From NCBI RefSeq assembly GCF_963678635.1, contig NC_087062.1, forward strand, positions 65,782,647 to 65,846,646: DNA of 64,000 bases, written 5' to 3'. Below the pieces are notes generated by a model. It searched no databases, had not been told where the DNA came from, and saw only the letters and a program-made list of their open reading frames with translations. The DNA is from Symsagittifera roscoffensis (Eukaryota; Xenacoelomorpha; Acoela; Convolutidae). The position numbers were made by a program, and so were the translations under genes. Positions 35,148 to 47,443 of the stretch are shown piece by piece; position 1 is the stretch's first letter, and each line of letters opens with the position of its first letter.

Positions 35148-36366
35148 ACGGCTCAACCAGGCGTTTAAGAAAAACTCTATTGGCAACTAATGGTTTTTTA
35201 AAGTTGCTATGTTACTTGCCAATGCCTCGTAAGGAATAGTCGCTTGTTACGATTTATCGCCTGTTGCGTCTACCCTCTAAATTATGTGGACAGATTATCA
35301 TTTGCTTTTTTTCACTAAGCAAATCTCGGACATGTCGGCAGTTCGATTAATTAAATGCCGAGTGTACTGAAAAATTTCACGTCTGATTTGTGATGTTTGT
35401 CGCAGTGAAAAATTTAGATTATGATCAATTTCAGTATAAAAAGCAAATAGATTTAATTGAGATCAACTTTTTCATGAAAAAGAACGAAGGATAATTAGAA
35501 AAGACAAAGATTGACTTAAATTAGTTTAAAGTTGATTTAAACTGAGCTTAAATCCCAGCTAAGCAAAGTTTTACAAAAGTTTTACATTGTTTATTTCATG
35601 ACTACATAGCCTGTTTTTGAGCTCTAAGTCAAAATCTGATTCATTTCCCTGATTTGTTACCTGGAGTTTGCATGGTTTTTCTGATTAGTTTTGACTTTTT
35701 CATGATGTCTATTTATCTAGCATGTATGCATTTATTTGAAAAAACGAAAGTAAATTTTTTGTTCAATTTTTCTTAATGACATGTTTGCGCAATTTTAGCA
35801 AAAAAGTCGAAAAATTGATGTATATTGATTTGACATGGATTATTAGACACTGTTTGGCTCAATTTTTTTTAAATGGACTTTAGTATGATTTGGATGGATT
35901 TAGGTAATATTCGGACAAATTTTAGTGAGTCAGAACATCCATGCAAATTAATTTAGATGGTTTTTTAAACATTTCGACCACTGAAAATTTTTCAGGAAAT
36001 CGATTTGGATCAGTTTAAAATTGGTTTAAATTGATCCAAAATCAATTTTTTAAATTCATTTCCTGTCAACAAAAGCGGAGCAAATCTTGATCACGGCCAA
36101 AATTTTTTGGAAAACATAACTTCTATATCAGCGGAAACATTACCAATGTTATACACATCCGAGCACAATTTCTGTTTTGATCGAATCCACTGAAACATAG
36201 CACCCTTGGGTGGCAAACTGTCAAACATGTTTTTTCTTTGGTCGATTCGGTCGACACACAGCTATTTTTTGTCCAATCGGACGGAGCATAACTCAAACGG
36301 CTCAACCAGGCGTTTAAGAAAAACTTTATTGGCAACTAATTACTTTTTTAAGTTGCTATGTTAGCT
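35148..36366. repeat. Pair of about 70-bp direct repeats, 1.15 kb apart
   Basis: The sequence cggctcaaccaggcgtttaa...aactaat...aagttgctatgtta occurs at 35148-35215 and 36298-36366. The interval contains inverted pieces of the ATCGATTTAAAT-type repeat. They may mark the ends of one degraded element or a segmental duplication. Confidence 0.6.
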
Positions 36367-36429
36367 TATCGTTTGTTTCATGTGGAACCCTTCTGTCACT
36401 TCATTTTCACATGACTCCGTGTGGTACCC

Positions 36430-37200
36430 ACACTGATAAACATTTATTCGTGTTTTAGGACGTAGAACTTAGATAATGAAATGGTTTTTAAATCGATTTT
36501 TAACTAGTGTTTTTATCGAAAAAATTTGATCAATTTAACTGTCTAAAAAACTATTTAAATTGATATTGATGGATTCTCCTTGTCACTAAAATCCATTCGA
36601 ATTTTGCCAAATTTGAATTAAATGCTTCATAAAAGACCCCTGACAGATCAATTTTAATGTCTATAAAGTTTAAGTCAAATCGATTTAAGCAAAAATCTAT
36701 GTAACAAATAAAGAAAATGATCAATATAAATCATACTAAGAGCTCAAAAACATGCAACCAAACCTTGAATATTTGTCGTTATGAATCAAATTTAGAGCAA
36801 AATTTGTTTCACAATAAAAGAAATTGATCGATAGTAATTAGATTGGTGAGCTAGATTTTCAGCAAAAACTATGCCAAAAACCGAGAATTGCTCAATAGAC
36901 TTTGGGCTCAAAATTTGCAATGACATCGCAGTAATTTATCATCGTAAGAGTAGGTGGCGACTCAAATCGTTCCAAACAAAAAGGAAGTTTGATTTTTGAA
37001 ATTGGTTGATGATTTTGTTATAATACCAGACGCTATAGATGAAAAGGTATGAAGAATTGCAGCACAATCACACTGATAAAATAAAAAACTGGAAAAACTT
37101 GATTAAAATTGATTTAGATATGTTTTAACCCCAATAATTTTAAAAACATTTATGATCATTTTACATAGATTTTAAGAAAATCTGAACCAATCATACTCTT
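36430..37200. repeat. Second copy of the CACTGATAAA / ATCGATTTAAAT repeat
   Basis: Starts CACACTGATAAAC and follows the order of the 11505-12200 block (aaatcgattttt, actgtctaaaaaa, tcactaaaatccattcgaat) with heavy divergence. A further cactgataaaa start is seen at 37072. Confidence 0.5.
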
Positions 37201-37204
37201 TTAT

Positions 37205-37470
37205 CGTCCAAAGATTGAGTGTCGTTGGCAAAGTTTTATAAAAAATAGTCAAAAAGGCGGTTTTAGACATTTTTTGAAAAATTTTGACCAAAAAATTGCG
37301 TTTGCGGTGCGCGCTTTCCCTCAAAATTTTTAAATTTTGGTGCCAAAGGATTATTTAGAAAGTTTTTAGGGTTTGTCAGACATCATTGATATCTCAAAAT
37401 AGTACAACGGGGGACCCTTTGTGTCTGCATGGGGTCGAATCCCTGAAAAAGGGGCTTTTTTTTTTATTTT
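37205..37470 (+). mobile_element. Fragment of the hAT-type MITE family
   Basis: Shares the ttttgaccaaaaaattgcg and attgatatctcaaaatagta blocks with 30808-31203, and the following gaatccctgaaaaagg. The left end is missing. Confidence 0.65.
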
Positions 37471-38334
37471 TTTACTGCTCCATAGACCATAGTAGTATGC
37501 ATATAGTGCATTAGGATTGGGGTGGCTTGTCATACATGGATGACCATTAGGTATAGATCATAATGGTCACTATATATTATCTGACAACCAATGGTCACCA
37601 TGTAAAAATCCAAAATGTCACCACGTTTTAATTTATAACAAATAGTCCTCATGTAAAGTTTCGATAATTTATTGAGTACTCCCACTGAACGTTGTGTTTT
37701 CATGTATGGTGTTGGAAAAGATTTGCTTAATCTTCGTTCCAATAACAACTGATATGTTTCACTGCGTTTTTTCTCGTTTGCTCAATTCTCCTTATAACTT
37801 TGATTCAATTTCAATTTACGTACAAATAGATACAAAAGTATGCTGGAAACACTTTCGTTTCATTGAAAATGAATATATCCCCGATTAACTGGGTTCCAAA
37901 ACTGGAACAAAATCTCGCACTTAAATACGCAGTAAACACGGAATAGCGGTAGGTCAAAATTTATGTACACACGATTCTCTTATCAAATTACTGAAATTTA
38001 TTTACTATAAAGAATTAATACGGTTATTTGTGTTTTAATCTATCCGTCGTGTTTTTACCGTGGTTCAACTGCTTCATAATCGAAAAATGAATCGTTGAAA
38101 AATGACGACTCGTCCTCGTCGGAAGTATTGGCCTCCAGATCGGCAATCACCGCTATCTATATCACTGTCATTGGTTTCTGCTGCCCAAATCAGACCAGGG
38201 TCTGGAGTTTGCCAACTGCTATTGACCTGGTCCATCAATTGGCGAAGCAAACGATGATGTGGTTGTGTACTTTCAACAGCAGAATTATCCTCAGAGTAGT
38301 CATCATCATTTTCCGGATGGTCCCAATCAAGGTT

Positions 38335-38785
38335 TTAAGTGTTACCGAATTCTTCAGACACCCCATCTAGGAAATCGCCACAATCCCACGACACTGGCTG
38401 TTGACCATCTGCAAAAAATGGCATCCATTTTTCCAAATCGTCATCATCAGTTGGGTCCGAATTTGCAGCTGCGGCGTTGTCATCGCTATCATCAATATCA
38501 ATCGCAGTTTGACCCACGATGATTTTGTGACCGTACGGAAGAGTCTGCTGGCCATCATCGAAGATGTAGCGTTTGTCATCAAATGCTGATAGCAATCTTT
38601 TTGTCGAAGTCACAGTTTGCAAATTGTGTGACTCGGATGCGATTTGACTGTTTTCAGTTTTGAATAACGAGCCAGAGGTCAAGGTGTCTCGATATCGCTG
38701 ATGAGTCAACATCTTCTAAGCAGCTTTTGATACACCTTTGTCCGACAGTTTTCTGCAGTCTAAATATATAATTAAATGATTGCTA
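38335..38785 (-). pseudogene. C-terminal remnant of a Polinton/Maverick-type DNA polymerase B
   Basis: Family B polymerases of Polintons copy the element by protein-primed synthesis. On the minus strand a frame open from about 38770 shows KGVSKAA, a TAG in place of a codon just before a Met at 38712, then KMLTHQRYRDTL, the phrase KRLLSAFDDKRYIFDDGQQT and LPYGHKI. The DDKR.I..DG..TLPYGH ending after a KGV..K segment is the C-terminal signature I associate with this polymerase clade. It is followed by an acidic tail (AIDIDDSDD, DPTDDDD) and TAA at 38335-38337, after which the same frame stays open to near 38150. No polymerase A/B/C motifs, integrase or capsid genes are found nearby, so this is a fragment. 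The assignment rests on motif memory and needs a profile search. Confidence 0.58.
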
Positions 38786-38899
38786 AACCATTTAACGATG
38801 ATTACTAATGTGTGGTGGAAAAAATTGGAACCTTTTTGTGGCACTTGAAGTAAGGTGCAAGAAAAAATGAAGGTCAAGTGTGAGCTTAAATTCAGCCAT

Positions 38900-39235
38900 C
38901 ATTAAAAAATTTTTCCATAAAATCAAAAATCGGGCATCACAAAAAAATTGTTTGTCGACAAATTTTTCTTTCAAAAAAAAATTTCGCCGACAAAAATTGA
39001 AAAAAAAAAATCCCGCCCAAAATAAATTTTTTTTTCCAAAAAAAGTCCCCGTCCAAAATTTTTTTTTCCAAAACAAAACAAATTTTCGCCGGCCAAAAAA
39101 AATTTTTTCCCGCCCAAAAAAAATTTGCAAAAAATATTCGGCGTCAAAAAAAATTTTTTTAAAAACAAAATAAATTTTTCACCGACCAAAAAAAATCTGC
39201 CAAAAAATTTTTTTTCAAAAAAGCTTAGATTTCGC
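38900..39235. repeat. Degenerate A/T-run repeat with CGCC spacers
   Basis: About ten irregular units of the form cgcccaaaaaaaattttttt, roughly 25-40 bp each. Long Phe/Lys-rich reading frames here arise only from the homopolymer runs and are not genes. Confidence 0.65.
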
Positions 39236-39759
39236 CAAAAAAGTAAATAAAAAAGCTGACAAAAATGACTACCTCTGGACAAAATGGAATAAAGCTTAAG
39301 TTTGATGGGTTGTTATGTCCTCTAGAAACTCGCCCCTGAATTTTAAAACAACCATTTTGTTTTTTGGATCGTAGAGAGGGTGGTTCTTCGGGTAATTTGA
39401 CAGGTCATGTTCATTCAAAATGTTTCTTTTTTTTTAGAAATTTCGCGGTATAAATCTTCACTGTTGATTTAGTACAGGAGACTGTCCGTATCAGAATAGA
39501 GAAGTTGAGATTCAAAATTTGTTTTCATGATATCTTAATGAAATTTATACATGTGAAACTTTGCTAATTCGAGAACACTAGCTACCACAATTGTCGGCGC
39601 ATCCCAATAAAATTTTGTTGGATTCGATGTTAACGCTGCCAAATTTTCTCAAAAAGTTTTTTAGGATTTGAATTTATGTGTATTTTGAGTTTTCATTTGA
39701 GAGGAAAATTCTTAAAAATATATGTTGTTATTCGAAAAAATTTTTTAGTGTGTTTTCTC

Positions 39760-41900
39760 GAAAACCAGCATGCCTCGAATATGGCCGAAACATATCTCAA
39801 GCGCTGTAGGAACAAATATCGAGAGTGGTCGAAACAAAACGAAAATTTCCTAATAATATGAACATGTTGTCTTATACGCATGCGACGCCAACATTTTTGA
39901 TTCATCGTACTTTGCACGTCCTCTGGTTTTTAATTTAAGGATACTCTGGCTATTAAATTGAGTGAACATTCTTTCAATAATAAGTTGAAAAGTGGAAACA
40001 AAAGTTGTTATAATTCTTTCAAATCGCAACTTGCCTCGAGCACGCTCGAAACATACTATCACAAGCATTGTCAAAACCAATCTCAAAAATGGTCAAAATT
40101 ACCAAATTCTTTCTTACAAATCAACTTTTTTTAACAAAATTTTCGAATTATAAGATTGAAAAAAAACCAAAAATAGTTCTTCTCTATAGAACATTTAAGC
40201 TGCAAAAAACTCTAATAAATTTATTTGGTAAAAAAACGAGCACGATTGAAGCGAATCTTAAGCAGAGTAGTTACATACCGTTAGAACGGTCAAAGAAAGC
40301 CAAAACTTTTTTTATCAAACCTTTTAAAGTTTTTGTATTGTTATCATTTCAATAGTTCGATTATTTTAAGTTACAACCGACCCATCCTCTGATTTTTAAA
40401 TTGTGATTATTTTAAAATTATGGGCTTTTGTTTTGAGTCAAAAACTTCAAAATCCTGTTTAGATATGAAAAAGTTTTGGATACATTTCTTTCAAATACCA
40501 ACATACCCTGAACACGATTGAAACATATCTCGAGGACGGTCGAAAAGTGCCTCAAGAATGGTCGAAACTTACCGATTTTTTTTTTCAATTATCAACCTAA
40601 TTTTATAATGCTTTTGAAAATTCCTACAGTCCTCCGTTTTTTAATTTATGAACGCTTCAAGTTTTAGTTTGAGTAAAAAATGTTTCAAAATCAAACTTTC
40701 ATGTGAAAGAAATATTTCGATTTGTTTATTTCAAACATCAACAGTCGAAGCATATTTCGAGCACGAACAGAACATACCTCAAGTAACGCCGAAACATACC
40801 AAAAAATTCCTTCATTTATTAATATATATTTTTTAAAAGACTTTCGGCTCCATTAAAATCCAGGGTTTTCATAAGTTGGCAAAAAACAGTCGGAAGTAGT
40901 TCAACCTCTTAAAATACTTAAATTTCGAAAAAATCAACAGTTTCTTTTTTTTCAAATAAACATTGAGCGCAACCGAACGATACTTCAAGCACAAAAACAG
41001 TCTTTTTAGTATGTTTCCCAACACACAAATTTTTTTCAAATATCAAAATACTTTTATAATGCTTTTTTGACTCAATATTTTGATAGTCCTCTGATTTTTA
41101 GTTTATGGATGCTTCGGTTTTTGATTTGAGTACAAAACAATTGGAAGTTATATTAATATGTGAAAGAAACTTTCGATTTGTTTATTTCACACATGAACAT
41201 ACCTCGAGCACATTCAAAAAATACTTCGAGCACGAACAGAACATACCTCAAGGACTGTCAAATTATATCAAAAATTTCCTTGTAAACATGTTTTATAAAA
41301 TTTTTGGCTCATTTGAAAACCAGGGTTTTCATAAATTGGAAAAAAATAGCCGAAAAAAAATTCATTCCCTAAATTTCAAAAAAAAACGATGGTTTCTGTT
41401 TCAAAAAACCATTTAGCACAATCGAACGAAAGTTATTTGGATATGTTTATTTCAAAGCCAAAATGCCTCGAGCACAGTCAAAACATAGCTTGAAAAAGTC
41501 AAATTTACCACAACCGAAAAACCAGAGCACAGTCGAAACATTCCTGGAGCACGGTCGATAGATACTGCGAGAACAGTCAAATACCACCGAAAATTCTGTC
41601 AAATATCAGAAAAAAATTTCATTGTTTTTGACCTAAATGTTTAGAAAAAGTATCTTTTCCTATGTGCTCTGTAGTTTAAATTGTGGATCCTTTTGTTTTT
41701 AATATGAGTCAAAAATGCTTTAAAAGACGGTAATATTCGAGGGAACTTTTTTAATGTTTTTTTTTCGACTATCATTATGCCTCGAGCACGGTGGGAACAT
41801 ACCTCGAACACAATCATAAAAAAACCTCGAGCAGAACATACCTCGAGGACGGTCGAATCGTACCAAATTTTTTATTAACATGTTTTGAGACGCTTTGACT
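39760..41900 (+). repeat. Old repeat field with CCTCGAGCACGGTCGAAACATACC motif
   Basis: Variants of cctcgagcac(g/a)gtcgaaaca recur near 39770, 40030, 40500, 40745, 41200, 41460, 41530, 41780 and 41840. Between them a longer phrase (tcctctgatttttaatttatgga, then gtttgagtcaaaa) also recurs at about 39920, 40385, 40630, 41090, 41670 and 41935, suggesting decayed tandem units of about 240-470 bp. No coding content was recognised. Confidence 0.65.
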
Positions 41901-41989
41901 CAAATTTTCTGTTCATTTTTTCTTGACCGTCCTCTGGTTTTCAATCTATGGATTACTATCAAAGATGTAGGAAGCGTTAAGAATTATAC

Positions 41990-42530
41990 TAGACATGCAT
42001 TAACTTTTCGATCCGGTTAAACTGGTAACTGCTCCTTGCCCGGATCGAGTTCGTGGTTTAACACAGCTTAACAAAGTTCAAGAAAGAGAAAATCTCCAAA
42101 ATGTGCGCAAAACGTTTGAAATTTGTTTTTAAGAAGAGATTTTTATTTTTATTTACTGAAAACACATTTTTTTGGCTTTCAAGCTAAAACATTTTTTATA
42201 CAAGTTTGTGGACAAAAAATACATATATACAATTTTGCTCGGCTGTGTAAAACATCTTTTTTTATAAAGAATTTTTTATCGTTTAATGATTAGCTTCATG
42301 GTAATTCTTGATTAATTTAAGAAAACCAAAATGGCTCATTTTTGGGGAAAAAAATTTTCCCCCAAAGTTCGTAAAATACATTGCGTCATACGAATTTTGG
42401 TTCAATTTTGTAGCAAAATTATTTCTCTTCATTTTTTTTCTAATCTTAACCAAATTTGATAAACGTTCTAATTTTTTTTCATTTCGTTCGGATAATTTAA
42501 ATCACTGTATGACTGCTACTTTTAACGGCT
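41990..42530 (-). mobile_element. Diverged relative of the Tc1/mariner-type foldback element
   Basis: Phrases such as ggtaattcttgatta, catttttgggg and cggataatttaaatcactgta match the right arm of the element at 47444-48696 in the same order, ending in the TIR-like aatcactg followed by TA. The left end is not resolved. Confidence 0.5.
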
Positions 42531-42574
42531 GACAAGTTAAGTGGTCGCGGCGTCATCGCTTTCAAGTATTTTAA

Positions 42575-42800
42575 GTCCTCAATTGGTGATTGTTCCGACT
42601 TTTGAATGTTTGTTCTCGGGGCGATTTTTTCTTTTCTCAAATCAAAATTTGACTTTTAAGACAGCAATTTTTTTAATGGAATTTAAATATCATCTGAAAA
42701 GTATTGTTGTCAAAAGCTCAAATTCAAAAAGATATATTTTTTTCTGGTTACTTCATGAAAAATATACATTTTCTTACCCCTAAATGGATTTGGGGGAGGG
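42575..42800 (+). mobile_element. Old fragment of the HINE-like core
   Basis: Reads gattgttccgacttttgaatg, then gttctcggggcga, then aaagtattgttgtc, then agctcaaattcaaaaagata, matching the order of the first 250 bp of the core with many changes. Confidence 0.6.
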
Positions 42801-43057
42801 ATTGCACGGTTGATTCTATTAACCAAGCGATGCAAGATGTGTGCTAAAATTCTAAATAAACATTAAAAATCGGCATTTTAAAGATTAACGACAAAAAATT
42901 CAAGGTGGCAACCCTGCTCCAAGGTGAGTTCTCATGAAACTGTGACTGATGACATAAATTTCAAAGAACATAAATTACAAACTTAAATACTTCAGATTAT
43001 TGACAGAACTCACAGTGCAAAAAATATATAATTAGGAAGCTCTGATGTTCTCAGCTG

Positions 43058-43378
43058 CTATGCAATTTTCGTTGAAGCAGCTTCTCTGTAGTTTTCGTTC
43101 AATTCAAACGAAAGAGATACAAAGCCAAAAATAGCGATTCCAATCAAAAGTAGCAAGGACATAGTCACTAACAGACCCCGAAAAACGAGTAAATTTCGGT
43201 GCGGAAACCTCTCTCCTATTTTCTTTATTTTGAAATGACCGGATCGGTAATCGATTGCCGCAACATCCGAAACTTTCGGATGCTCGTAATTGGTTTCGGA
43301 TAAATTGTTATTCGTTTCAGCGTGAGCATCTTTTGAATTCTTCTTCTCTCCAGGAGATGACCGAGTGTGACTTGTCAT
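43058..43378 (-). CDS. Small single-pass membrane protein, function unknown
   Basis: The frame encodes 106 residues from ATG at 43378 (MTSHTRSSPGEKKNSKDAHA) to TAG at 43058. An upstream in-frame Met at 43447 would add 23 residues; I prefer the inner one because the extra part looks noncoding in composition. Residues 1-60 are polar and charged, FKIKKIGERFPHR forms a basic stop, and residues 68-90 (GLLVTMSLLLLIGIAIFGFV) form one transmembrane helix, with a short polar C-terminus. Positive charges before the helix predict an internal N-terminus. No family is recognised. It could be a single-exon gene or a last exon. Composition stands out from the AT-rich surroundings. Confidence 0.5.
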   Translation of the reverse strand: MTSHTRSSPGEKKNSKDAHAETNNNLSETNYEHPKVSDVAAIDYRSGHFKIKKIGERFPHRNLLVFRGLLVTMSLLLLIGIAIFGFVSLSFELNENYREAASTKIA

Positions 43379-43738
43379 GTTTTCAGCACATAAAGCGCGT
43401 GAAGAAAACGGTATAGAATTACAACACAAGAAATGTGTTACAGCCAAATGTAACCGAGCAGAGGAATCTCATGTAATAAAATTGTAGTAAAGTGCAATCT
43501 GACGTTATAGATGAATCAGCATAATTATGTTGGTGAGATAACGTCTCAAATGGCATAAGATCCAAATGGCATAAAAACGAAATTTTGTTTTTAAACCACA
43601 AACTAAAAGACGAAAATTGTTCGATTTTGCTCTAACCTGCGTTGACCAAAAATGCTTACCACACATTTTTATACATTTAAAAAGTTGTTTTTTTTTATCA
43701 TGAAAAATCAGCCAGGACAACGTTATAGCCAAAAATAA

Positions 43739-44271
43739 CAAGACTGCTCGTATCAGGGCAAAGCCCTGAATGTTCCGACTGCCCCTTAAGGTTTATGGAG
43801 CAGTAATAACATTAAAAAATTCAATAAAATAAAATAAAATGAAAAAAAATTTTTTCTAAAATTTAAAATTTTTTAAATGAAAATCATCCCCCCACACGCC
43901 ATATAAAGTACAAAAGGATAGATTTCGCTCCTTGTAACAAACCAATTATGGCAAACAAGCTTCTTTTAACCAATTTGGAACGATTTCTAAGGCTGATTAA
44001 CTCTCCGCTTACGCGTTAATAGCGCGAAATATATCGCGCGTTAATTGTCCCAAAGTGGCCAAAATGGCAATCTTTAAACCCCCGTAACTTTACGAAAAAT
44101 GATCACAGGTGAAATATCTTTTCAAATTTGAGCTCAGGACAAGAATACCTTTCGAATGATATAAAAAATTCCGTCAAAAATGGCTAGTTAAAAAGTCGAA
44201 ATTTGTCTGAAGAAAAAAAAACCCACCCCGAGCACAAATATTCCGTTACTTTCGTATCGAAAGTCGGAACA
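43739..44271 (-). mobile_element. HINE-like copy (well preserved)
   Basis: Starts CAAGACTGCTCGTATCAGGG and ends AAGTCGGAACA. It keeps the full core, including ttaacgcgcgatatatttcg on the element's own strand and the terminal palindrome. Paired head to head with the plus-strand copy at 44554-45085. Confidence 0.9.
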
Positions 44272-44553
44272 ATAATTTTTAGCATCACATATTTGTTTAA
44301 AAATGCTTTTTTGACCATGAAAGTGATATTGCGTAAAAAATTGAGAAAAAATCCTTAGAATTTAGATTTCGCTCTTAGGAAACTTTTGCAGCCACGTACA
44401 CTAGGCTCTTATCATACAATTTTCATACATGGAAATTGTATGAATAACATTTTTCCATACGCTCCGTCTATGAAATTGTACGATAAGCATTTTCGTGTAT
44501 AGAATCAAACGGTAAGAAATTTTCGTGTATGGAGGTCAACCCATGTATTTTGT

Positions 44554-45085
44554 TGTTCCGACTTTCGATACGAAAGTAACGGAATATTTGTGCTCGGGTG
44601 GGTTTTTTTTTTTCTTCAGACAAATTTCGACTTTTTAACTAGCCATTTTTGACGGAATTTTTTTATATCATTCGAAAGGTATTGTTGTCCTGAGCTCAGA
44701 TTTGAAAAGATATTTCACCTGTGATCATTTTTCGTAAAGTTATGGGGGTTTAAAGATTGCCATTTTGGCCAATTTGGGACAATTAACGCGCGATATATTT
44801 CGCGCTATTAACGCGTAAGCGGAGAGTTAATCCGTCTTAGAAATCGTTTCAAATTGGTTAAAAGAAGCTTATTCGCCATAATTGTTTTGTTACAAGCAGC
44901 AAAATTTATCCTTTTGTACTTTGTATGGCGTGTGGGGTGATGATTTTCATAAAAAATTTCAAATTTTAGAAAAAAAACAATTTCATTTTTATTTTTACAT
45001 TTATTTTTTTAATGTTATTACTGCTCCATAAACCTTAAAAGGCAGTCGGAACATTCAGGGCTTTGCCCTGATACGAGCAGTTTTG
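44554..45085 (+). mobile_element. HINE-like copy (well preserved)
   Basis: Starts TGTTCCGACTTTCGATACG and ends GATACGAGCAGTTTTG. It is followed within two bases by the next copy, showing a tandem junction outside the main array. Confidence 0.9.
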
Positions 45086-45086
45086 T

Positions 45087-45685
45087 TGTTCCGACTTTCG
45101 ATACGAAAGTAATTGTTCCGACTTTCGATACGAAAGTAACGGAATATTTGTGGTCGGGGTGGGTTTTTTTTTCTTCAGACAAATTTCGACTTTTTAACTA
45201 GCCTTTTTTGACGGAATTTTTAAATATCATTCGAAATGTACAATACCTTTCGATTGATATTACAAAATGTATTGTTGTCCTGAGCTCAAATTTGCAAAGA
45301 TATTTCACCTGTGATCATTTTTCGTAAAGTTATGGGGGTTTAAAGATTGCCATTTTGGCCTTTTGGGACAATTTGGGACAATTAACGAGCGATATATTTC
45401 GCGCTATTAACGCGTAAGCGGAGAGTTAATCCGTCTTAAAATCGTTCCAAATTGGTTAAAGGAAGCTTATTTGCCATAATTGATTGGTTACAAGGAGCTA
45501 AATCTATCTTTTTGTACTTTACAAGGCGTGTGGGGGGATGATTTTCATAAAAAATTTCAAATTTAAAAAAAAAACAATTTTTTTTTAATTTTTTTAAATT
45601 TAATTTTTTAATGTTATTACTGCTCCATAAAACCTTAAAAGGCAGTCGGAACATTCAGGGCTTCGCCCTGATACGAGCAGTCTTG
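45087..45685 (+). mobile_element. HINE-like copy with a duplicated 5' end
   Basis: The first 26 bases (tgttccgactttcgatacga then aagtaat) are present twice (45087 and 45113) before the element continues to GAGCAGTCTTG. A short internal inverted duplication (aatgtacaatacctttcgatt) lies near 45235. Confidence 0.88.
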
Positions 45686-45689
45686 TTTA

Positions 45690-46520
45690 TATTTTGAGAT
45701 CAACCGTAAAATATCCCCCCTCGCAGTGACTTACTGTGAAATCTCCATCCTCTAGCCATGCATTAATTTTAAAAAAAAAAATCCGCATAAAATATTCGTT
45801 TGAATTTTGTGTTTAGTGAACAGAACGTTGTTCTGCGAGAGAAAATCTTTAAAATGTTTGTTGAAATACTGACACGAATCAAAATATCATATTTGGACAA
45901 AAAAGATGATTATGTCAAACGTGAGATAACTTTTGAAAGAATTGAAATAAGTTTTTCCGGCTGGCTACCTTGATTTTAAAACCGCTTTTGGAATCTAACT
46001 GAAAAAAGTGATACAAATTGATTTGAGAGGGTTTTCCAAAAAAATACGCGGGGCTTTTTTGTAGTTTTTGAGGTTTTATAAATTGCCTGTCTTTTAAAAT
46101 GTCCATCTTTTAAAATGCCTGCAAAAACAACTTCTAACTTGAATCATACAGAATTCTGGCGGGTTATGTATAAATTGACAATCACTTTCAAATCTGACTT
46201 GACCGTACAAACGGATATATTCACATTCGGCTAGTGTAATTTTTTTCGAAAAAAAATTTAATTGAAATTTGTTTCATCGCCAGGGCATTGATTGATTTTG
46301 AAGATATAAATCGAGTCCGCCAAAAAACTATAATTGAAACTACCGTAACAGTCCGAACGGGGAAAAACTGCGCGGAAATCACTAATAATTCGCCACTTTC
46401 ATCGGAAGTTGGAAAAAAGTTTTCAGTTTCACTGGTACGAAACCCAGATTGAATCACGGCAGGGTTGATATCAAATGAAAACTGAAAATTTTGTTTGAGA
46501 TCTGAACAATAAACAATTAT
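45690..46520. other. No gene seen between HINE-like copies
   Basis: AT-rich sequence with short reading frames on the minus strand that lack start context, domains or splice support. Confidence 0.4.
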
Positions 46521-47061
46521 AAGACTGCTCGTATCAGGGCGAAGCCCTGAATGTTCCGACTGCCTTTTAAGGATTATGGAGCAGCAGTAATAACAAAAAA
46601 AGTTAAATGAAATAAAATAAAATGAAATTTTTTTTTTCTAAAATTTGAAATTTTTTTATGAAAATCATCCCCCACACGCCAAATAAAGTACAAAAAGACA
46701 GATTTCGTTCCTTGTAACAAATCAATTATGGCAGATAAGCTTCGTTCAACTAATTTGGAACGATTTATAAGACGGTTTAAATCTCCGCTTACGCGTTAAT
46801 GGCGCGAATTATATCGCGCGTTAATTGTCCCAAATTGGTCAAAATGGCCAAAATGACAATTTTAAACCCTCATAACTTTACGAAAAATGATCACAGGTGA
46901 AATATCTTTTCAAATTAAGCTCAAGACAACAATACCTTTTGAATGATTTTAAAAAATTCCGTCAAAAATGGCTAGTTAAAAAGTCGAAATTTGTCTGAAG
47001 AAAAAAAAAAACCCACCCCGAGCACAAATATTCCGTTACTTTCGTATCGAAAGTCGGAACA
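46521..47061 (-). mobile_element. HINE-like copy
   Basis: Starts AAGACTGCTCGTATCAGGGC and ends AAGTCGGAACA, full core. The junction just inside the palindrome has an extra 3-base repeat (gcagcagtaa). Confidence 0.9.
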
Positions 47062-47443
47062 ATAATGCGTTTGAGAATTTAGTTTTAGGCACCTTGTGAC
47101 GTGGGAATAACTCGAAAAGAGAATCTTTCAAATTTCTGGAAAGTTTGAATTAGAATCGTGATAAGAACGTATACATATAGGCATTATATTAAACAAAATA
47201 TAATAGCTCAAAATGCAAGAGCGATTTTCGTTATACAAATGATACGGTTGTAAATTTGAACTACTCAAAGTTTATTTAGACTACATATATGTCTGTTTAC
47301 TTTCTATCGAGATGTCAAAATGTATCAAAAGGCACATTCTGAGCAAATATCACTTGGAGCACAATGCGCTTAAAGCAGTAAGCACGACTTTGAACTGCAG
47401 CTATGAAGCTTCGGATATAACTCTAATTAAAATTGGCCAACTA

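Noticed and set aside
38095-38589. Plus-strand reading frames over the polymerase remnant
   Set aside because: They are antisense shadows of the minus-strand frame with the DDKR..TLPYGH signature.
38792-39282. Phe/Lys-rich reading frames on both strands
   Set aside because: They are produced by A and T runs in a degenerate repeat; no start context, splice sites or ordinary composition.
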